This document shows, piece by piece, positions 24,291 through 32,800 of a stretch of DNA of 64,000 nt (position 1 is the stretch's first letter; the number at the start of each line of letters is the position of its first letter). The notes under the pieces are model-generated. The model did no database searches. It had not been told where the DNA came from and saw nothing but the letters and a program-made list of their open reading frames with translations. The stretch lies in assembly GCA_020636095.1 (NCBI GenBank), contig JACJYN010000006.1:124001-188000 (forward strand). The letters are read 5' to 3'. The position numbers and the translations under genes were made by a program. The stretch is from Lewinellaceae bacterium. Lineage in GTDB: Bacteria > Bacteroidota > Bacteroidia > Chitinophagales > Saprospiraceae.

Positions 24291-26429
24291 TCAATTCCGG
24301 CTGATCACAAATTCTTTGCCCATTTCCTGTTCGCCGGCGATGCGGACCTTCATGAAATAAAGGCCGCTGCTGAGGCCGGGAAGCTCCATTCGGACCGGCT
24401 CTGCCGGCAGCTCTGTGAATTCCTGCTGATGCACCAGGCCGCCCAGCATGCTGTATACCTGCAGGCTGGCCGGCAGGCCCTGGTATTGCCGGAGGCTGAC
24501 CATGATTTCTCCGCTCGCCGGGTTGGGGTACAGGCGGAAGCCCTGTTCGGCGGAGGCGGCAGCGGCATTCAGGCCAGGCGCCGCCAATGGGCCCTCTTCT
24601 CCGGAAGCATTGGCGGCTGTGCAGGTGGAAGCACATTCATCGAAATACTCATTGACGGTGGCCACCGCGGCATTGATCGTACTGGGCGTCGTATTGGCGA
24701 TTCCCGCCAGTACCCGGTTGGCGTGGTTGAGCAGGTCGAGTACCGTAGGATTGGCCGGCAGGCTGTTCAACACAGACCAGGGGAAACTGACGCAGGCGTC
24801 GCTCAGCGGCAGGTTGGCCAGGTTCGGGTCGTAGCGCACATTGAGGGCCAGGGTCATCGTTTGGGCCAGCAGGATGTTCTGAACCCTGCCGTCACTGTAA
24901 CTCGGGATGGGCGCGACGCTGCAATTGGGCGCCTGGACATTGATGTCTCCGGTGTTGGTGGGAAGTGCCGACGCATTGCCCCCGCCCGGAAGCAGTTCAT
25001 AGATACATTGTAGGTTGGCCTGGCTGATCGTGACGGAGCGATAGCCCACTACCCCTGTTACCAGTGGCCCATTCGACAGGATGCTCTGTAGAATCTGGGT
25101 GGTGGTTTGTCCGTTGAAGGAGCCGCCCGCATTGCCCCAGAAGCCCTGGGTAAAGCTACAGGCCAGCTGGCAATTCGGATTGGGCGTATGCACACAATAA
25201 CCCGTATACGGATCACAGGAATCGATGGTGCAGGGGTCTCCGTCATCGCAATTCACCCCATAACACGGGTTGCAATTGGGGTCGGGTTTGTGGATACAGG
25301 CGCCGGTGTAGGGGTTGCAGGAATCGATGGTGCAGGGGTCTCCGTCATCACAATTTTTGGGTTTGTGGATGCAGGCGCCGGTGTAGGGGTTGCAGTAATC
25401 CATCGTACAGGGGTCGCCGTCATCGCAATTGACGCCCTGGCAGGGAGTGCAGTTGGGGTCAGGTTTGTGGATGCAGGCGCCGGTGTAGGGGTTGCAGTAG
25501 TCGATGGTGCAGGGGTCGCCATCGTCACAATCTTTGGGCTGGTGGACACACAGCCCGGTCTGTGGGTTGCAATAGTCGATGGTGCAGGGGTCGTTATCAT
25601 CACAGTCTATACCCGGGCAGGGGTTGCAGTTGGGGTCGGGCTTATGGATGCAGGCGCCGGTATACGGGTTGCAATAGTCGATGGTGCAGGGGTCGCCGTC
25701 ATTGCAGTTTTTGGGCTTGTGGATACAGGCGCCGGTATTGGTGTCGCAGTAATCGATGGTGCAGGGGTTGCCGTCATCACAATTCACACCCTGGCAAGGG
25801 TTGCAGTTGGGGTCGGGCTTATGGATGCAGGCGCCGGTGTAGGGGTTGCAGTAGTCGATGGTGCAGGGGTCGCCGTCATCACAGTTTTTAGGCTTGTGGA
25901 TGCACTGCCCGGTTTGCGGGTCGCAGTAGTCGATGGTGCAGGGGTCGTCGTCATCACAACGGGGCAAGTGTACACACTCGCCGGTCTGTGGGTTGTAAAT
26001 ATCTTCCGTACAGGGGTCGTCGTCGTCGCAGCACACCTCCCGAACGTGGTGGCACTGCCCGTCGGGCCCGACGTAGTCCGTGGTATTGGGGTCGTTGTCA
26101 TCGCAGTCAATCAGGTCGTGGCGGCAATTGCCCCAACTGTCGCAGTAGTCCACGGTGGCGGGATTGCCATCATCACAGTTCTTTGGAAAGTGCAGGCAGT
26201 TGCCGTTGATGTCCAGGACGTCTACTGTGCAAGGGTCATTATCGTCACAATCCATATCGCTACAATCTACCCGGATGTGAAAGCAATTGCCGCAGATGTC
26301 TTCGACATCGATGGTGCAGGGATCGTTGTCATTGCAACCGTTGAGCGCTGCCTGGCTGAAGGCCGGTGCGGTTGCCACCAACGTCAATGTGGCCAAAAGG
26401 AGTAATTTGTTAATAGTTTTCAAAATCAT
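24291..26429 (-). CDS. T9SS-secreted protein with 14 Cys-rich CTDC-like repeats
   Basis: This 712-residue protein has a signal peptide (INKLLLLATLTLVATAPAFS) and then about 14 tandem repeats of 25-35 residues, built on a DDGDPCTIDYCNPYTGACIH pattern (about residues 35-420). The repeat resembles the Cys-rich CTDC (slime mould) repeat of extracellular matrix proteins. A domain of about 200 residues follows (CSFTQGFWGNAGGSFNGQTT onward). The C-terminal T9SS type A sorting domain begins near residue 630 with FRLYPNPASGEIMVS. The repeats are also strongly conserved as DNA from about 25200 to 25950, so recent expansion is likely. The disulphide-rich surface stalk role is inferred. It has its own 5' region and a family A element at its 3' end. 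Confidence 0.85.
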   Translation of the reverse strand: MILKTINKLLLLATLTLVATAPAFSQAALNGCNDNDPCTIDVEDICGNCFHIRVDCSDMDCDDNDPCTVDVLDINGNCLHFPKNCDDGNPATVDYCDSWGNCRHDLIDCDDNDPNTTDYVGPDGQCHHVREVCCDDDDPCTEDIYNPQTGECVHLPRCDDDDPCTIDYCDPQTGQCIHKPKNCDDGDPCTIDYCNPYTGACIHKPDPNCNPCQGVNCDDGNPCTIDYCDTNTGACIHKPKNCNDGDPCTIDYCNPYTGACIHKPDPNCNPCPGIDCDDNDPCTIDYCNPQTGLCVHQPKDCDDGDPCTIDYCNPYTGACIHKPDPNCTPCQGVNCDDGDPCTMDYCNPYTGACIHKPKNCDDGDPCTIDSCNPYTGACIHKPDPNCNPCYGVNCDDGDPCTIDSCDPYTGYCVHTPNPNCQLACSFTQGFWGNAGGSFNGQTTTQILQSILSNGPLVTGVVGYRSVTISQANLQCIYELLPGGGNASALPTNTGDINVQAPNCSVAPIPSYSDGRVQNILLAQTMTLALNVRYDPNLANLPLSDACVSFPWSVLNSLPANPTVLDLLNHANRVLAGIANTTPSTINAAVATVNEYFDECASTCTAANASGEEGPLAAPGLNAAAASAEQGFRLYPNPASGEIMVSLRQYQGLPASLQVYSMLGGLVHQQEFTELPAEPVRMELPGLSSGLYFMKVRIAGEQEMGKEFVISRN

Positions 26430-26598
26430 AGTGAGTTTTTTTACTAAGATGAATGAATATTTGAAGGAATCGACATACCGGCCTCTTGCGCCAGGAGGGC
26501 AGTTGGCCTCCGGCAGACATACTAAAGCCGCCTTCCGGGAGCTACATAGAAGGCAATAAATGAAGGCAATTGCACCAAGCCTTTACCGGCCAGGCTCC

Positions 26599-26761
26599 TT
26601 GGGCCCGGAGAAGAATAACTTCCCCATTTGATACGGCTCTTTTTCCGCCAGGCTTCGTTGCGGGATCGGTTGCGTAGCTCGGCTATGCGTCCTCCCCGCG
26701 CCTTGCCTGGCGAAAAAATAGCTCGCCTGAAACGGGGAACTTATTTTTCTCCGGCCCCCTT
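26599..26761 (-). repeat. Family A long-hairpin element, copy A3 (divergent)
   Basis: The ends TTGGGCCCGGAGAAGAATAA and TTATTTTTCTCCGGCCCCCT form inverted repeats. The inner palindrome pairs CCGCCAGGC with GCCTGGCG. Copies A1 and A2 have CGCTGTAC and GTCCAGCG at these places, so the stem has changed on both sides. It lies 204 bp 3' of the SET-domain gene. The flanks 26430-26598 and 26762-26964 show no gene. Confidence 0.72.
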
Positions 26762-26964
26762 GACTGTGCCTATTTGTGGAAATGGTGGATTGGATCGGGT
26801 TGAACCCTGAAATAGTTTTTGTTACGGGGTAGAGGGAATAACTTGCTTTGTTTTTAGCGTATTTTTTGATATGTTCTATTACGGGAGACTATTTTCTAAA
26901 AATAAAATTTGTTTTCGATAAAAAAAAGGATAGGGCGTAAAAATTAGTACAAAAGCACGAATGG

Positions 26965-27366
26965 CTATTTTTTTCCAAGTGCCCGGGCGCTGAACCACAG
27001 CTTATCCCGCTTGTCAGGGTCTCCGTTATAATTGACGGTTATTTCTTCGCCGGCGGCTATGTCCCGCAGGGCGTAGAAATCGAGTGTCAGGCCGGTAAGG
27101 TCCGCCCGGTACTCGGAATTGGGCTCGAAAGAGTGGTTGTAGAGAGAGCCGTATCCCAACGCTATCGCACACTGGCCATCCTCTTCTCCCCAGATAAAAT
27201 AGTAATCGTACAGGCCGGTCTCGTCAAGGTGCCGGCGGTGGTTGCCCGGCATTACAATGACGGGGCACACCTCGATGAGCGAGCCTTCCAAAATAGGCGC
27301 CGCCGTGAAAACACCCCTGCCGCCCAACGGGCTGAGGGTTATGAAGAGGGAATCAATGCGCTGCAT
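26965..27366 (-). CDS. SET-domain protein (putative lysine methyltransferase)
   Basis: This 133-residue protein consists of little beyond a SET domain. It has GRGVF at residues 16-20 (start of the fold), the SAM-binding NHSFEPN knot motif at 77-83, and EEITVNYN with the catalytic tyrosine at 107-114. Bacterial SET-only proteins of this size are known, but their targets are rarely defined. There is no signal peptide, so the protein is cytoplasmic. The C-terminal post-SET cysteines of eukaryotic enzymes are missing. It stands alone on the minus strand, divergent from the J-domain gene, so a functional link with that neighbour is not supported. Confidence 0.85.
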   Translation of the reverse strand: MQRIDSLFITLSPLGGRGVFTAAPILEGSLIEVCPVIVMPGNHRRHLDETGLYDYYFIWGEEDGQCAIALGYGSLYNHSFEPNSEYRADLTGLTLDFYALRDIAAGEEITVNYNGDPDKRDKLWFSARALGKK

Positions 27367-27405
27367 GGTTTTGTCTGTGTTTCTGTCAGTGTATCAGTGA
27401 GGGCA

Positions 27406-27426
27406 CTCCGTCTCTGCCGGACGGAG
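27406..27426. repeat. Short hairpin in the SET / J-domain intergenic region
   Basis: CTCCGTC (27406-27412) and GACGGAG (27420-27426) are perfect inverted repeats; the same 7-bp words form a stem at 3209-3241. A GAAT microrepeat follows at about 27444-27460. The rest of 27367-27690 holds a probable promoter for the plus-strand gene and no coding sequence. Confidence 0.35.
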
Positions 27427-27618
27427 GCCGGAAAGCCCCTCCAAGGAATGAATGAATGAATGGAGGGGTGAATGATTAAAAATTGCCATGCGTTTAATGA
27501 TGTTATTCAATTATAAATACATGTTGTTTTATATTCATTTCCTCATTCACGGGACTCCGGGGCAAAAACATCCGTCAAGATAACAAGAAATTTACAGGTA
27601 TGCTTAAGTCACAAAACC

Positions 27619-27626
27619 TATATTTG
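27619..27626 (+). promoter_or_regulatory. Bacteroidota-type -7 promoter element (TATATTTG)
   Basis: The octamer matches the TAnnTTTG consensus exactly and lies 64 bp before the J-domain gene start. A convincing -33 TTG at the usual spacing is not visible. Confidence 0.4.
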
Positions 27627-27690
27627 CCTTCAATTCGCATGAACAGGTGGATGTTGAGCATCTGCCAGTTTTAAAACTAAAAAATACGCG

Positions 27691-29391
27691 ATGAAGATTG
27701 ACAAGAGCCCGGAAATGCGGCAGAAAGAAGCCCTGGTCGAAGAACTGGAAGCCCAGGTCAAACGAACCCGCACAACACTGAAGAGCCTGAAGACGCGCCT
27801 GCAAAATACGCAGGAGCGGGTAGCGGAGGTCCATCAGAAGATATTCAATAAGGTAACGCAGTTGCAGGGGCGGTTGATTAAAGGCATGAAAAACCTGGAG
27901 CAATTGATTGCGAAGCTACGCAAGGATAAGCGCCTCAACCGGCAGGACAAGGCGCTGATCGAGGAGATGTACCGCGGCTTTACCGGGGGAATAGGAGAAG
28001 AGATGCCGGATTTGGAAGCCCAGGCCGCTGAGCGTGCTCAGAGCCAGGAGGAAGACGCCAAATTCCGGGATGCCTTTAAGGAGTTTCGGGTGGAACCGCC
28101 CACCGAAGAACAACGCGATATCCGCAAGGTCTACCTGCGCCTTTCCAAACAATTTCACCCCGACCGCGCCCGCAACAAAAAGGAAGCGGAGCAGTTCCAT
28201 CAGTTTCAGCAGCAAGTTAATGAAGCCTACGAAAAATACGATATCCAGGCCCTGCTCGATATGGAGCAACTTTTTGGCGAAACGGCCGACGAAACCATCA
28301 ATGAAGGCGCCGCCACGGTTGATGTGCTGGATTTAAAGATCAGCCGCCTCGAGCATCAACTCGATCTGCTGCAACAGCAGCAGGAACGCCTGAGCCAGGA
28401 GATTCGACAGCTGCGCAAGAGCGATATGGGCCAAATGCTGACCGAAGTGGATGGCATGCAGCGGGCTGGCTTTTCGGTGGAGGATGGAATGGGGTTACAA
28501 CACCTGGAGCCCATTGTGGAAATACTGGAAGCCTTTGAAACGGCGCTCCGGGATACGGATAAACGAGGCGAGATGTCTCCGCTGTTCGACGATATTATGG
28601 CGCAGGCGCAGGCTTCCATGGACCCCCTTCAGGCGATGATGAATGAGATGATGGGCTACGAAGAGGAGGATATGGACGATCTGTTCTGGGATGACGAGGA
28701 GGTGTATTATCCCAACCCGGACCCTCTATTTCCGGTGGGAACCTACGTGCGCATTAATGAAAGAGAGGAAGTTGATTATTTTGAAGGGGAAGACATGATT
28801 TCCTTCAGCCTGAAGGGCCTGGCCGGCATTGTTTCGGAGGCGATGCTCGAAGAAGATGAACCTTTTTATAATGTAGTGCTGGATATCGATTCTATGAAGC
28901 GGCTGCCCGGCGCCTATATTACCGAGAGAGGAGGGGCGTTTAATGTCATTGATTTCCTGGATGAAGAGTCTTTGGTGAAGGAAAAGCGAAAGAAAAAAGA
29001 TACCCTGAAAAAGGTGCAACTGGCCTACCGAACCTTGTTGTACCAACATGTCTTCGCGGAACTGCCGCCGGCGCAGGATCAGCGGCTACAGGCCATCCTG
29101 CTTGCCCATCCGGAAAAGAACGATGAGGCCAACTGGCTGGCCTACCTGGAGCAACATCTTTCGTTCCCGTTCGAAGCAACTACTTCTGGCGATTATGCCC
29201 ACTGGCGCCGTGGCCGGAAAGCCACCATACTGTCCTACGGCGGCTTCTCCCCTGAGTACGGCCTCATCGTTCAGGCGCGGATCGGCCGGGAAACGGACTT
29301 TGTGCCTCTGGCGGAATTTCATGGCCCTGCCGGCAGCAAGATGGGCGAGGTGCTGGAGGATTATCGGGAGTGGTTTTTGATCGTGTTTTAG
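27691..29391 (+). CDS. J-domain protein with coiled coils, unknown function
   Basis: This 566-residue protein has an unusual order. A charged coiled-coil N-terminus (about residues 5-100) is followed by an internal J domain (about 135-195). The J domain has DIRKVYLRLSKQFHPDRARN and the Hsp70-stimulating HPD triad at residues 156-158. A second Gln/Glu-rich coiled coil (about 210-250), an acidic stretch (DMDDLFWDDEEVYYPNPDPL) and a C-terminal domain of about 230 residues complete it. It lacks the Gly/Phe and zinc domains of classical DnaJ. It is probably cytoplasmic and delivers a specialised client to DnaK. It is monocistronic and converges on the MtfA-like gene across a family B repeat. Confidence 0.8.
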   Translation: MKIDKSPEMRQKEALVEELEAQVKRTRTTLKSLKTRLQNTQERVAEVHQKIFNKVTQLQGRLIKGMKNLEQLIAKLRKDKRLNRQDKALIEEMYRGFTGGIGEEMPDLEAQAAERAQSQEEDAKFRDAFKEFRVEPPTEEQRDIRKVYLRLSKQFHPDRARNKKEAEQFHQFQQQVNEAYEKYDIQALLDMEQLFGETADETINEGAATVDVLDLKISRLEHQLDLLQQQQERLSQEIRQLRKSDMGQMLTEVDGMQRAGFSVEDGMGLQHLEPIVEILEAFETALRDTDKRGEMSPLFDDIMAQAQASMDPLQAMMNEMMGYEEEDMDDLFWDDEEVYYPNPDPLFPVGTYVRINEREEVDYFEGEDMISFSLKGLAGIVSEAMLEEDEPFYNVVLDIDSMKRLPGAYITERGGAFNVIDFLDEESLVKEKRKKKDTLKKVQLAYRTLLYQHVFAELPPAQDQRLQAILLAHPEKNDEANWLAYLEQHLSFPFEATTSGDYAHWRRGRKATILSYGGFSPEYGLIVQARIGRETDFVPLAEFHGPAGSKMGEVLEDYREWFLIVF

Positions 29392-29548
29392 GAGGACACG
29401 GTTAGCCGCAGGTAAACCCAAGCAGGCTGCCGCGGTTGCGAACCGCGAATACCGAACCGCGAACTCATCCAACCCTGGAATTGTTGCCGGAGGGCTTCGT
29501 ACATCGTCCACCATCGGGCTCTGCGTAGCCCACACCACACCCTCCTTT

Positions 29549-29733
29549 GCCCTCCAAACATGCTCTCAGAGCATGTTTGGAGGGCGCTTTTGGAGGTAAA
29601 AAGCGTCAATTTTTTGATGAGACAAGGCGCTTTTTGAAGTGCATACCCAGAGGTACGGATGAAAAAAGCAACGCTGTATCAGCGAAAAAGGGATGTTTTT
29701 TAGCCCAAAGGGTGCCCTCCAAACATGCTCTCA
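29549..29733 (-). repeat. Family B long-hairpin element, copy B1, with an extra end
   Basis: The left end GAGCATGTTTGGAGGGC (29569-29585) and right end GCCCTCCAAACATGCTCTCA (29714-29733) are perfect complements over 17 bp. A further copy of the right end (29549-29568) abuts the left end, creating a second perfect palindrome. The core GTCAATTTTTTGATGAGACA is shared with the copies at 30682 and 48652. The right end includes the stop codon of the MtfA-like gene. Upstream, 29392-29548, is noncoding with CGAACCGCGAA words like those near 3340. Confidence 0.8.
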
Positions 29734-30504
29734 CGGTTCCTGCCGGAAAATCCGGCTCATCATGGCGTACAATTCGGGGTGTTTTTGCTCAAACTTTTCG
29801 GGCTGGGAGAAGAAGTATTCGGCGGCCACGCTGAGAAACTCCGCTTCGTTGGTGGCGCCGTAGGGGTTGATGTCGGAATCCCTATCCTTAATTTCTTCGA
29901 TTTCGTGCTGCATCATCTTCAGCCAGGGCGCTGCGTATTCATGGGAAATAAGCACTTCCGGCATGCCGTCGGTGGCGCCGTCCGCCTTATCCAGCAGGTG
30001 GATGAATTCGTGGATGCCGACGTTCTGCCGCCGCTCCGGATGGGCGAAACTATCGCGCAGGGCTGGCAGGGATAGGATCATCATGCGGTTCATCGCTCCG
30101 CTGCCGACCATGCCGATGATGTCGCGTTGCGCCGCCTTCACCTGATAGTCTTCATCGAACGTATTGGGGTAGAGCAGTACCTCGTTGAGGTTGCGGTAGC
30201 GCCAGCCGGGGAAGCCGAAGAGCGGGATCACAGCGCTGGCGGCCACCAGCAGGCGGTCGGCCTGCGTCACCTCCGTTTCCACCCCGGTGACGGTTACTTC
30301 GTCCAGGAATTGGGCGATGCTTTGCTCAAATCTTTTTTTGTCGGCTTCGGACAGGCGCCGGTAGAAAGCCACCTCCTCTTCCAGCAGGCTCCGTTGCTCC
30401 ACCGTCAGGGGCCGCACCTGCCGGCGCCGGATGAACCAGTACCAGGCCATCAGAGCGAGGAAGGCCAGGAGGAGGAGGGTGAGGAGGAGGGCGGGAGAGT
30501 CCAT
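29731..30504 (-). CDS. mtfA: MtfA-like zinc metallopeptidase (M90 family)
   Basis: The start MDSPALLLTLLLLAFLALMA (cat 30502-30504) gives an N-terminal membrane helix; an earlier in-frame ATG would add 54 unlikely residues. The product has 257 residues. The gluzincin motif HEFIHLLD at 165-172 is the MtfA zinc site, and NEAEFLSVAAEYFFSQP near 225 supplies the downstream glutamate region. VLLYPNTFDEDY is another family segment. In enterobacteria MtfA binds Mlc and cleaves peptides; that partner is not expected here. The N-terminal anchor is longer than in the E. coli protein. It is convergent with the J-domain gene, with a family B element overlapping its stop codon. Confidence 0.85.
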   Translation of the reverse strand: MDSPALLLTLLLLAFLALMAWYWFIRRRQVRPLTVEQRSLLEEEVAFYRRLSEADKKRFEQSIAQFLDEVTVTGVETEVTQADRLLVAASAVIPLFGFPGWRYRNLNEVLLYPNTFDEDYQVKAAQRDIIGMVGSGAMNRMMILSLPALRDSFAHPERRQNVGIHEFIHLLDKADGATDGMPEVLISHEYAAPWLKMMQHEIEEIKDRDSDINPYGATNEAEFLSVAAEYFFSQPEKFEQKHPELYAMMSRIFRQEP

Positions 30505-30681
30505 AGTTTTTTTGTAAAGGTAAGGATTTGGGAAGGATGGATCTAAACCTGCCGGGTTTAAGATTGCCTGCTTCTTCACTTCACTTAAGTCGGAGCGCAA
30601 TAGGAAATTGCACCTCGACAAGGCGCCGATAGCACTATGGCTCTGCAACCATCCAACAATACCCAAGTCCCCGTACAGCTA

Positions 30682-30845
30682 AGAGTGTGTTCAAATTTCG
30701 TTTTTGGAGATGAAAACAGTCAATTTTTTGATGAGACAAGGCGCGAAAACCGGAGTTTAGCCATAGTTAAATGAGGATTTGAGGAACGAAGTATCATCAA
30801 AAAAGGGGCGTTTTCAGCCCGAAGTATGAAATTTGAACACACTCT
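30682..30845 (-). repeat. Family B long-hairpin element, copy B2
   Basis: Perfect 18-bp terminal inverted repeats, AGAGTGTGTTCAAATTTC and GAAATTTGAACACACTCT, bound a 164-bp element. Its core includes GTCAATTTTTTGATGAGACA and an inner imperfect palindrome ending ATCATCAAAAAAGGGGCG. It ends 14 bp from the stop of the S41-like protease gene. Confidence 0.82.
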
Positions 30846-30859
30846 AACCATCCAACCAT

Positions 30860-32515
30860 CTACCTCCTCTCCTTCACCCGCTTCAACATCTTCCGCGCAT
30901 TCTCCCCGGTACTCCCATCCGGGTCCATCCCGATCGCTTTGGTATAATACTCGATGGCCTTGTCCGGTTGGCCGTTGAGCCAGCAGGCTTCCGCCAGGCT
31001 GTCCCAGGTATTGGCCGACTCGGGGAAGAGCTGGGTGTTGAGCTGGAAGACGTAGACGGCAGACTCTACCTGGCCGCTGTTCATAAGCTGGTAGCCGGCG
31101 TTGTTGAACTCCTCTTCAAAGTCGAAGAAGCGGTAGGCGGGATCCTTCAACATCCGTTGGGCCTCGGCCGGTATCTTCTCCATCTGGCCGGTGGTGAACA
31201 GCTCGGTGAAGTAGCCCATGGGGTCGAGGATGAAGTCATCGCTGGAGAAGTTGAGGGCCGCATCCAGCACGGGGTCGCGGTTGGAGCGGTAGTCGTCGAA
31301 GCTCATATCGACGGCGAGGTGGGGCGCCAGCCAGTCGCCGTTCTCCCACTGGGGCTTGTCCTGCCACCAGGCGAAGGAAAGGTAGGCGGTGGCTTTGCTG
31401 TTGGGCAGATCCACGGGGTTGGTGTCGCCGTAGAAGTTGATGTTCTCGGCGGTCGGTTCGCCCACGAAGACGGCGTTGGTGTAGTTGTCCAGTTCGTTGA
31501 CCAGGTTCTGGCAGGCGGAGAAGGTGCGCCGCCCGATGATGACGAACAGCTTGCCCACCTGGTTGGCCTTTTCGGTGCGGATGATGCCGGTCACGATGGG
31601 CTTGTTCTTGTAGTTGTTGCCGCCGCCGTTGAGGCGCACGTCCAGCACCAGGCGCTCCACGTCGTTCTTTTCGATGAAATCGAACACCCGCTCGTAGAAG
31701 GCCGGAATGGCCTCCGAGGGATCGTCCTGTATCTGGCTGTGGCGGACGTAGACGGTTTTGTGCTCCGGCAGGTATTCGAAGTAGTAGATCTTGTCCAGGT
31801 GTTTGAGGTAGTAGGGCGTAGTGCTCTGATCGCGGGTGGCCAGCCAGCCGTTCTCCGGTTTGGTGAAGCCGTATTCGGTGGGAGCGTCATATCCTTTGGC
31901 GTCTACGGCGGTGATGATTTGCTCGAACACCTTGCCATCCTTTTCGAGGGTAAGCGTGACGGTATTTTTCAGTTCCTTTGCGACGCCCTGCGCGTGCAGC
32001 ATTTCGGGGATGCCCAGGTAGTAGAGCCCGTAAGCTTTGAAGAACTGATCGTTCTCCGCCGGCACGGCGGGGCGGATGGCCCTCAAGGCCTCTTCTACGG
32101 GCATGCCTTCTACTTTGAGTACCTTGGCGCCGAGGGCCTGCTCGTAATCTTTATGTATGCCTTCGATATACACCCCGTCGCTGAACCAGTACAGGTTGGC
32201 GGGCAGCCGGTGGGATTTTACCGGGCTGTTCCGAAAGCTGATGGCGGTGTGCCCGTACTGAAAGGAAGCCACGATGCGCGAAAAACCGGCCGTGATCTCG
32301 TGCTCCTGCAGCTCGGGAATTTCCGCGTAGAGCTTGTCCACCGCCGCGTCGAATGCCTCGGCGGTGGTTTTCTTGAACAGGAAAGGGTAGTCCTTATGGA
32401 CGGTTTGCTGTAGGAAGCGGAGGTCAGCCTGCCAGTCGGCGGCAGAAAGGGTGGTTTGCGTGTAGGTGGTGGAAATGGATAAACAGGCGATGAGGAGTAC
32501 GGCCAGGTTTTTCAT
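30860..32515 (-). CDS. S41-like periplasmic protease with C-terminal TPR
   Basis: This 551-residue protein begins with a signal peptide (LAVLLIACLSISTTYTQ). A helical region follows (about 25-110), then a PDZ-like segment and an S41 peptidase core with LVLDVRLNGGGNN and TFSACQNLVNELD, where the serine near residue 335 is the likely nucleophile. FVGEPTAENINFYG follows, as in the tail-specific protease family. The last 60 residues form a tetratricopeptide repeat (ANTWDSLAEACWLNGQPDKA). It should be periplasmic or surface-exposed. It stands alone, with a family B element at its 3' end and a TATCTTTA -7-like element just upstream of the start. Confidence 0.82.
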   Translation of the reverse strand: MKNLAVLLIACLSISTTYTQTTLSAADWQADLRFLQQTVHKDYPFLFKKTTAEAFDAAVDKLYAEIPELQEHEITAGFSRIVASFQYGHTAISFRNSPVKSHRLPANLYWFSDGVYIEGIHKDYEQALGAKVLKVEGMPVEEALRAIRPAVPAENDQFFKAYGLYYLGIPEMLHAQGVAKELKNTVTLTLEKDGKVFEQIITAVDAKGYDAPTEYGFTKPENGWLATRDQSTTPYYLKHLDKIYYFEYLPEHKTVYVRHSQIQDDPSEAIPAFYERVFDFIEKNDVERLVLDVRLNGGGNNYKNKPIVTGIIRTEKANQVGKLFVIIGRRTFSACQNLVNELDNYTNAVFVGEPTAENINFYGDTNPVDLPNSKATAYLSFAWWQDKPQWENGDWLAPHLAVDMSFDDYRSNRDPVLDAALNFSSDDFILDPMGYFTELFTTGQMEKIPAEAQRMLKDPAYRFFDFEEEFNNAGYQLMNSGQVESAVYVFQLNTQLFPESANTWDSLAEACWLNGQPDKAIEYYTKAIGMDPDGSTGENARKMLKRVKERR

Positions 32516-32565
32516 AGTTGGTTTTTTTTAGAGTAAAGATACGATTTGGGCCGGGAAGTTGCATC

Positions 32566-32592
32566 GTGGCGCGATCATCCTGATCGCAGGCC
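32566..32592. repeat. 27-bp palindromic dispersed repeat, copy 1
   Basis: The sequence starts GTGGCGCGATCATCCTGATC and ends GCAGGCC, with an inner palindrome GCGATCA-tcc-TGATCGC. Identical copies are at 33192-33218 and 33277-33303, all in the same orientation. It lies upstream of the protease gene and near the tRNA locus. Confidence 0.8.
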
Positions 32593-32663
32593 CAAAGCAG
32601 AGTTCCGGGCTTGCCCATGCTACGATACATTGTTACTCAGGCGCCTGTTTCCAGCAAAAATAG

Positions 32664-32735
32664 TGGTGTCGCCAGGACTTGAACCTGGAACCGCTGCCGT
32701 ATCAGGGCAGTGCTCTAACATTGAGCTGCGACACC
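32664..32735 (-). tRNA. tRNA-Ile (anticodon GAT)
   Basis: The complementary strand folds into a complete cloverleaf of 72 nt. The acceptor stem GGTGTCG/CGACACC is fully paired, the D stem is GCTC/GAGC, the anticodon stem is CTGCC/GGCAG with loop CTGATAC (anticodon GAT), and the T stem is CCAGG/CCTGG with loop TTCAAGT. The discriminator is A and no CCA is encoded. The D loop reads AATGTTA and lacks the usual GG pair, so reduced function is possible. It lies apart from any rRNA genes. Confidence 0.75.
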
Positions 32736-32752
32736 CTCTAAACATGCTCTCA
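32733..32752 (-). repeat. Solo family B terminal repeat
   Basis: The 20 bases ACCCTCTAAACATGCTCTCA match the right end of element B1 (29714-29733) at 18 of 20 positions. No matching left end or core is present. It overlaps the first three bases of the tRNA-Ile gene and lies between it and the tRNA fragment. Confidence 0.55.
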
Positions 32753-32753
32753 T

Positions 32754-32800
32754 TGCACGGGTAGCAGGAGTCGAACCTGCAAATCACAGTTTTGGAGACA
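32754..32800 (-). pseudogene. 3' fragment of a tRNA-Trp-like gene
   Basis: The complementary strand reads a CTCCAAA anticodon loop (CCA, tryptophan), then a T arm GCAGG-TTCGACT-CCTGC and TACCCGTG followed by CA. The 5' half (acceptor strand, D arm) is missing; the sequence beyond the anticodon stem is the A/T-rich leader of the next gene. Such 3' tRNA pieces are typical of integration junctions. Confidence 0.6.

Noticed and set aside
25180..26340. CRISPR-like appearance of regularly spaced near-identical DNA
   Set aside because: The units are coding repeats of about 75-105 bp in one open frame, with no unique spacers and no cas genes.
25107..26405. 432-codon open frame on the plus strand opposite the Cys-rich repeat gene
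   Set aside because: It is a product of the repeated antisense codons; the minus frame has a signal peptide, family repeats and a T9SS sorting domain.
29549..30845. Family B repeats as retron or group II intron RNA
   Set aside because: No reverse transcriptase gene is nearby, and the simple hairpin layout does not match the domains of those RNAs.
30968..32413. 481-codon open frame on the plus strand opposite the S41-like protease
   Set aside because: It is a GC-driven antisense frame with no domain; the minus gene has a signal peptide and peptidase motifs.
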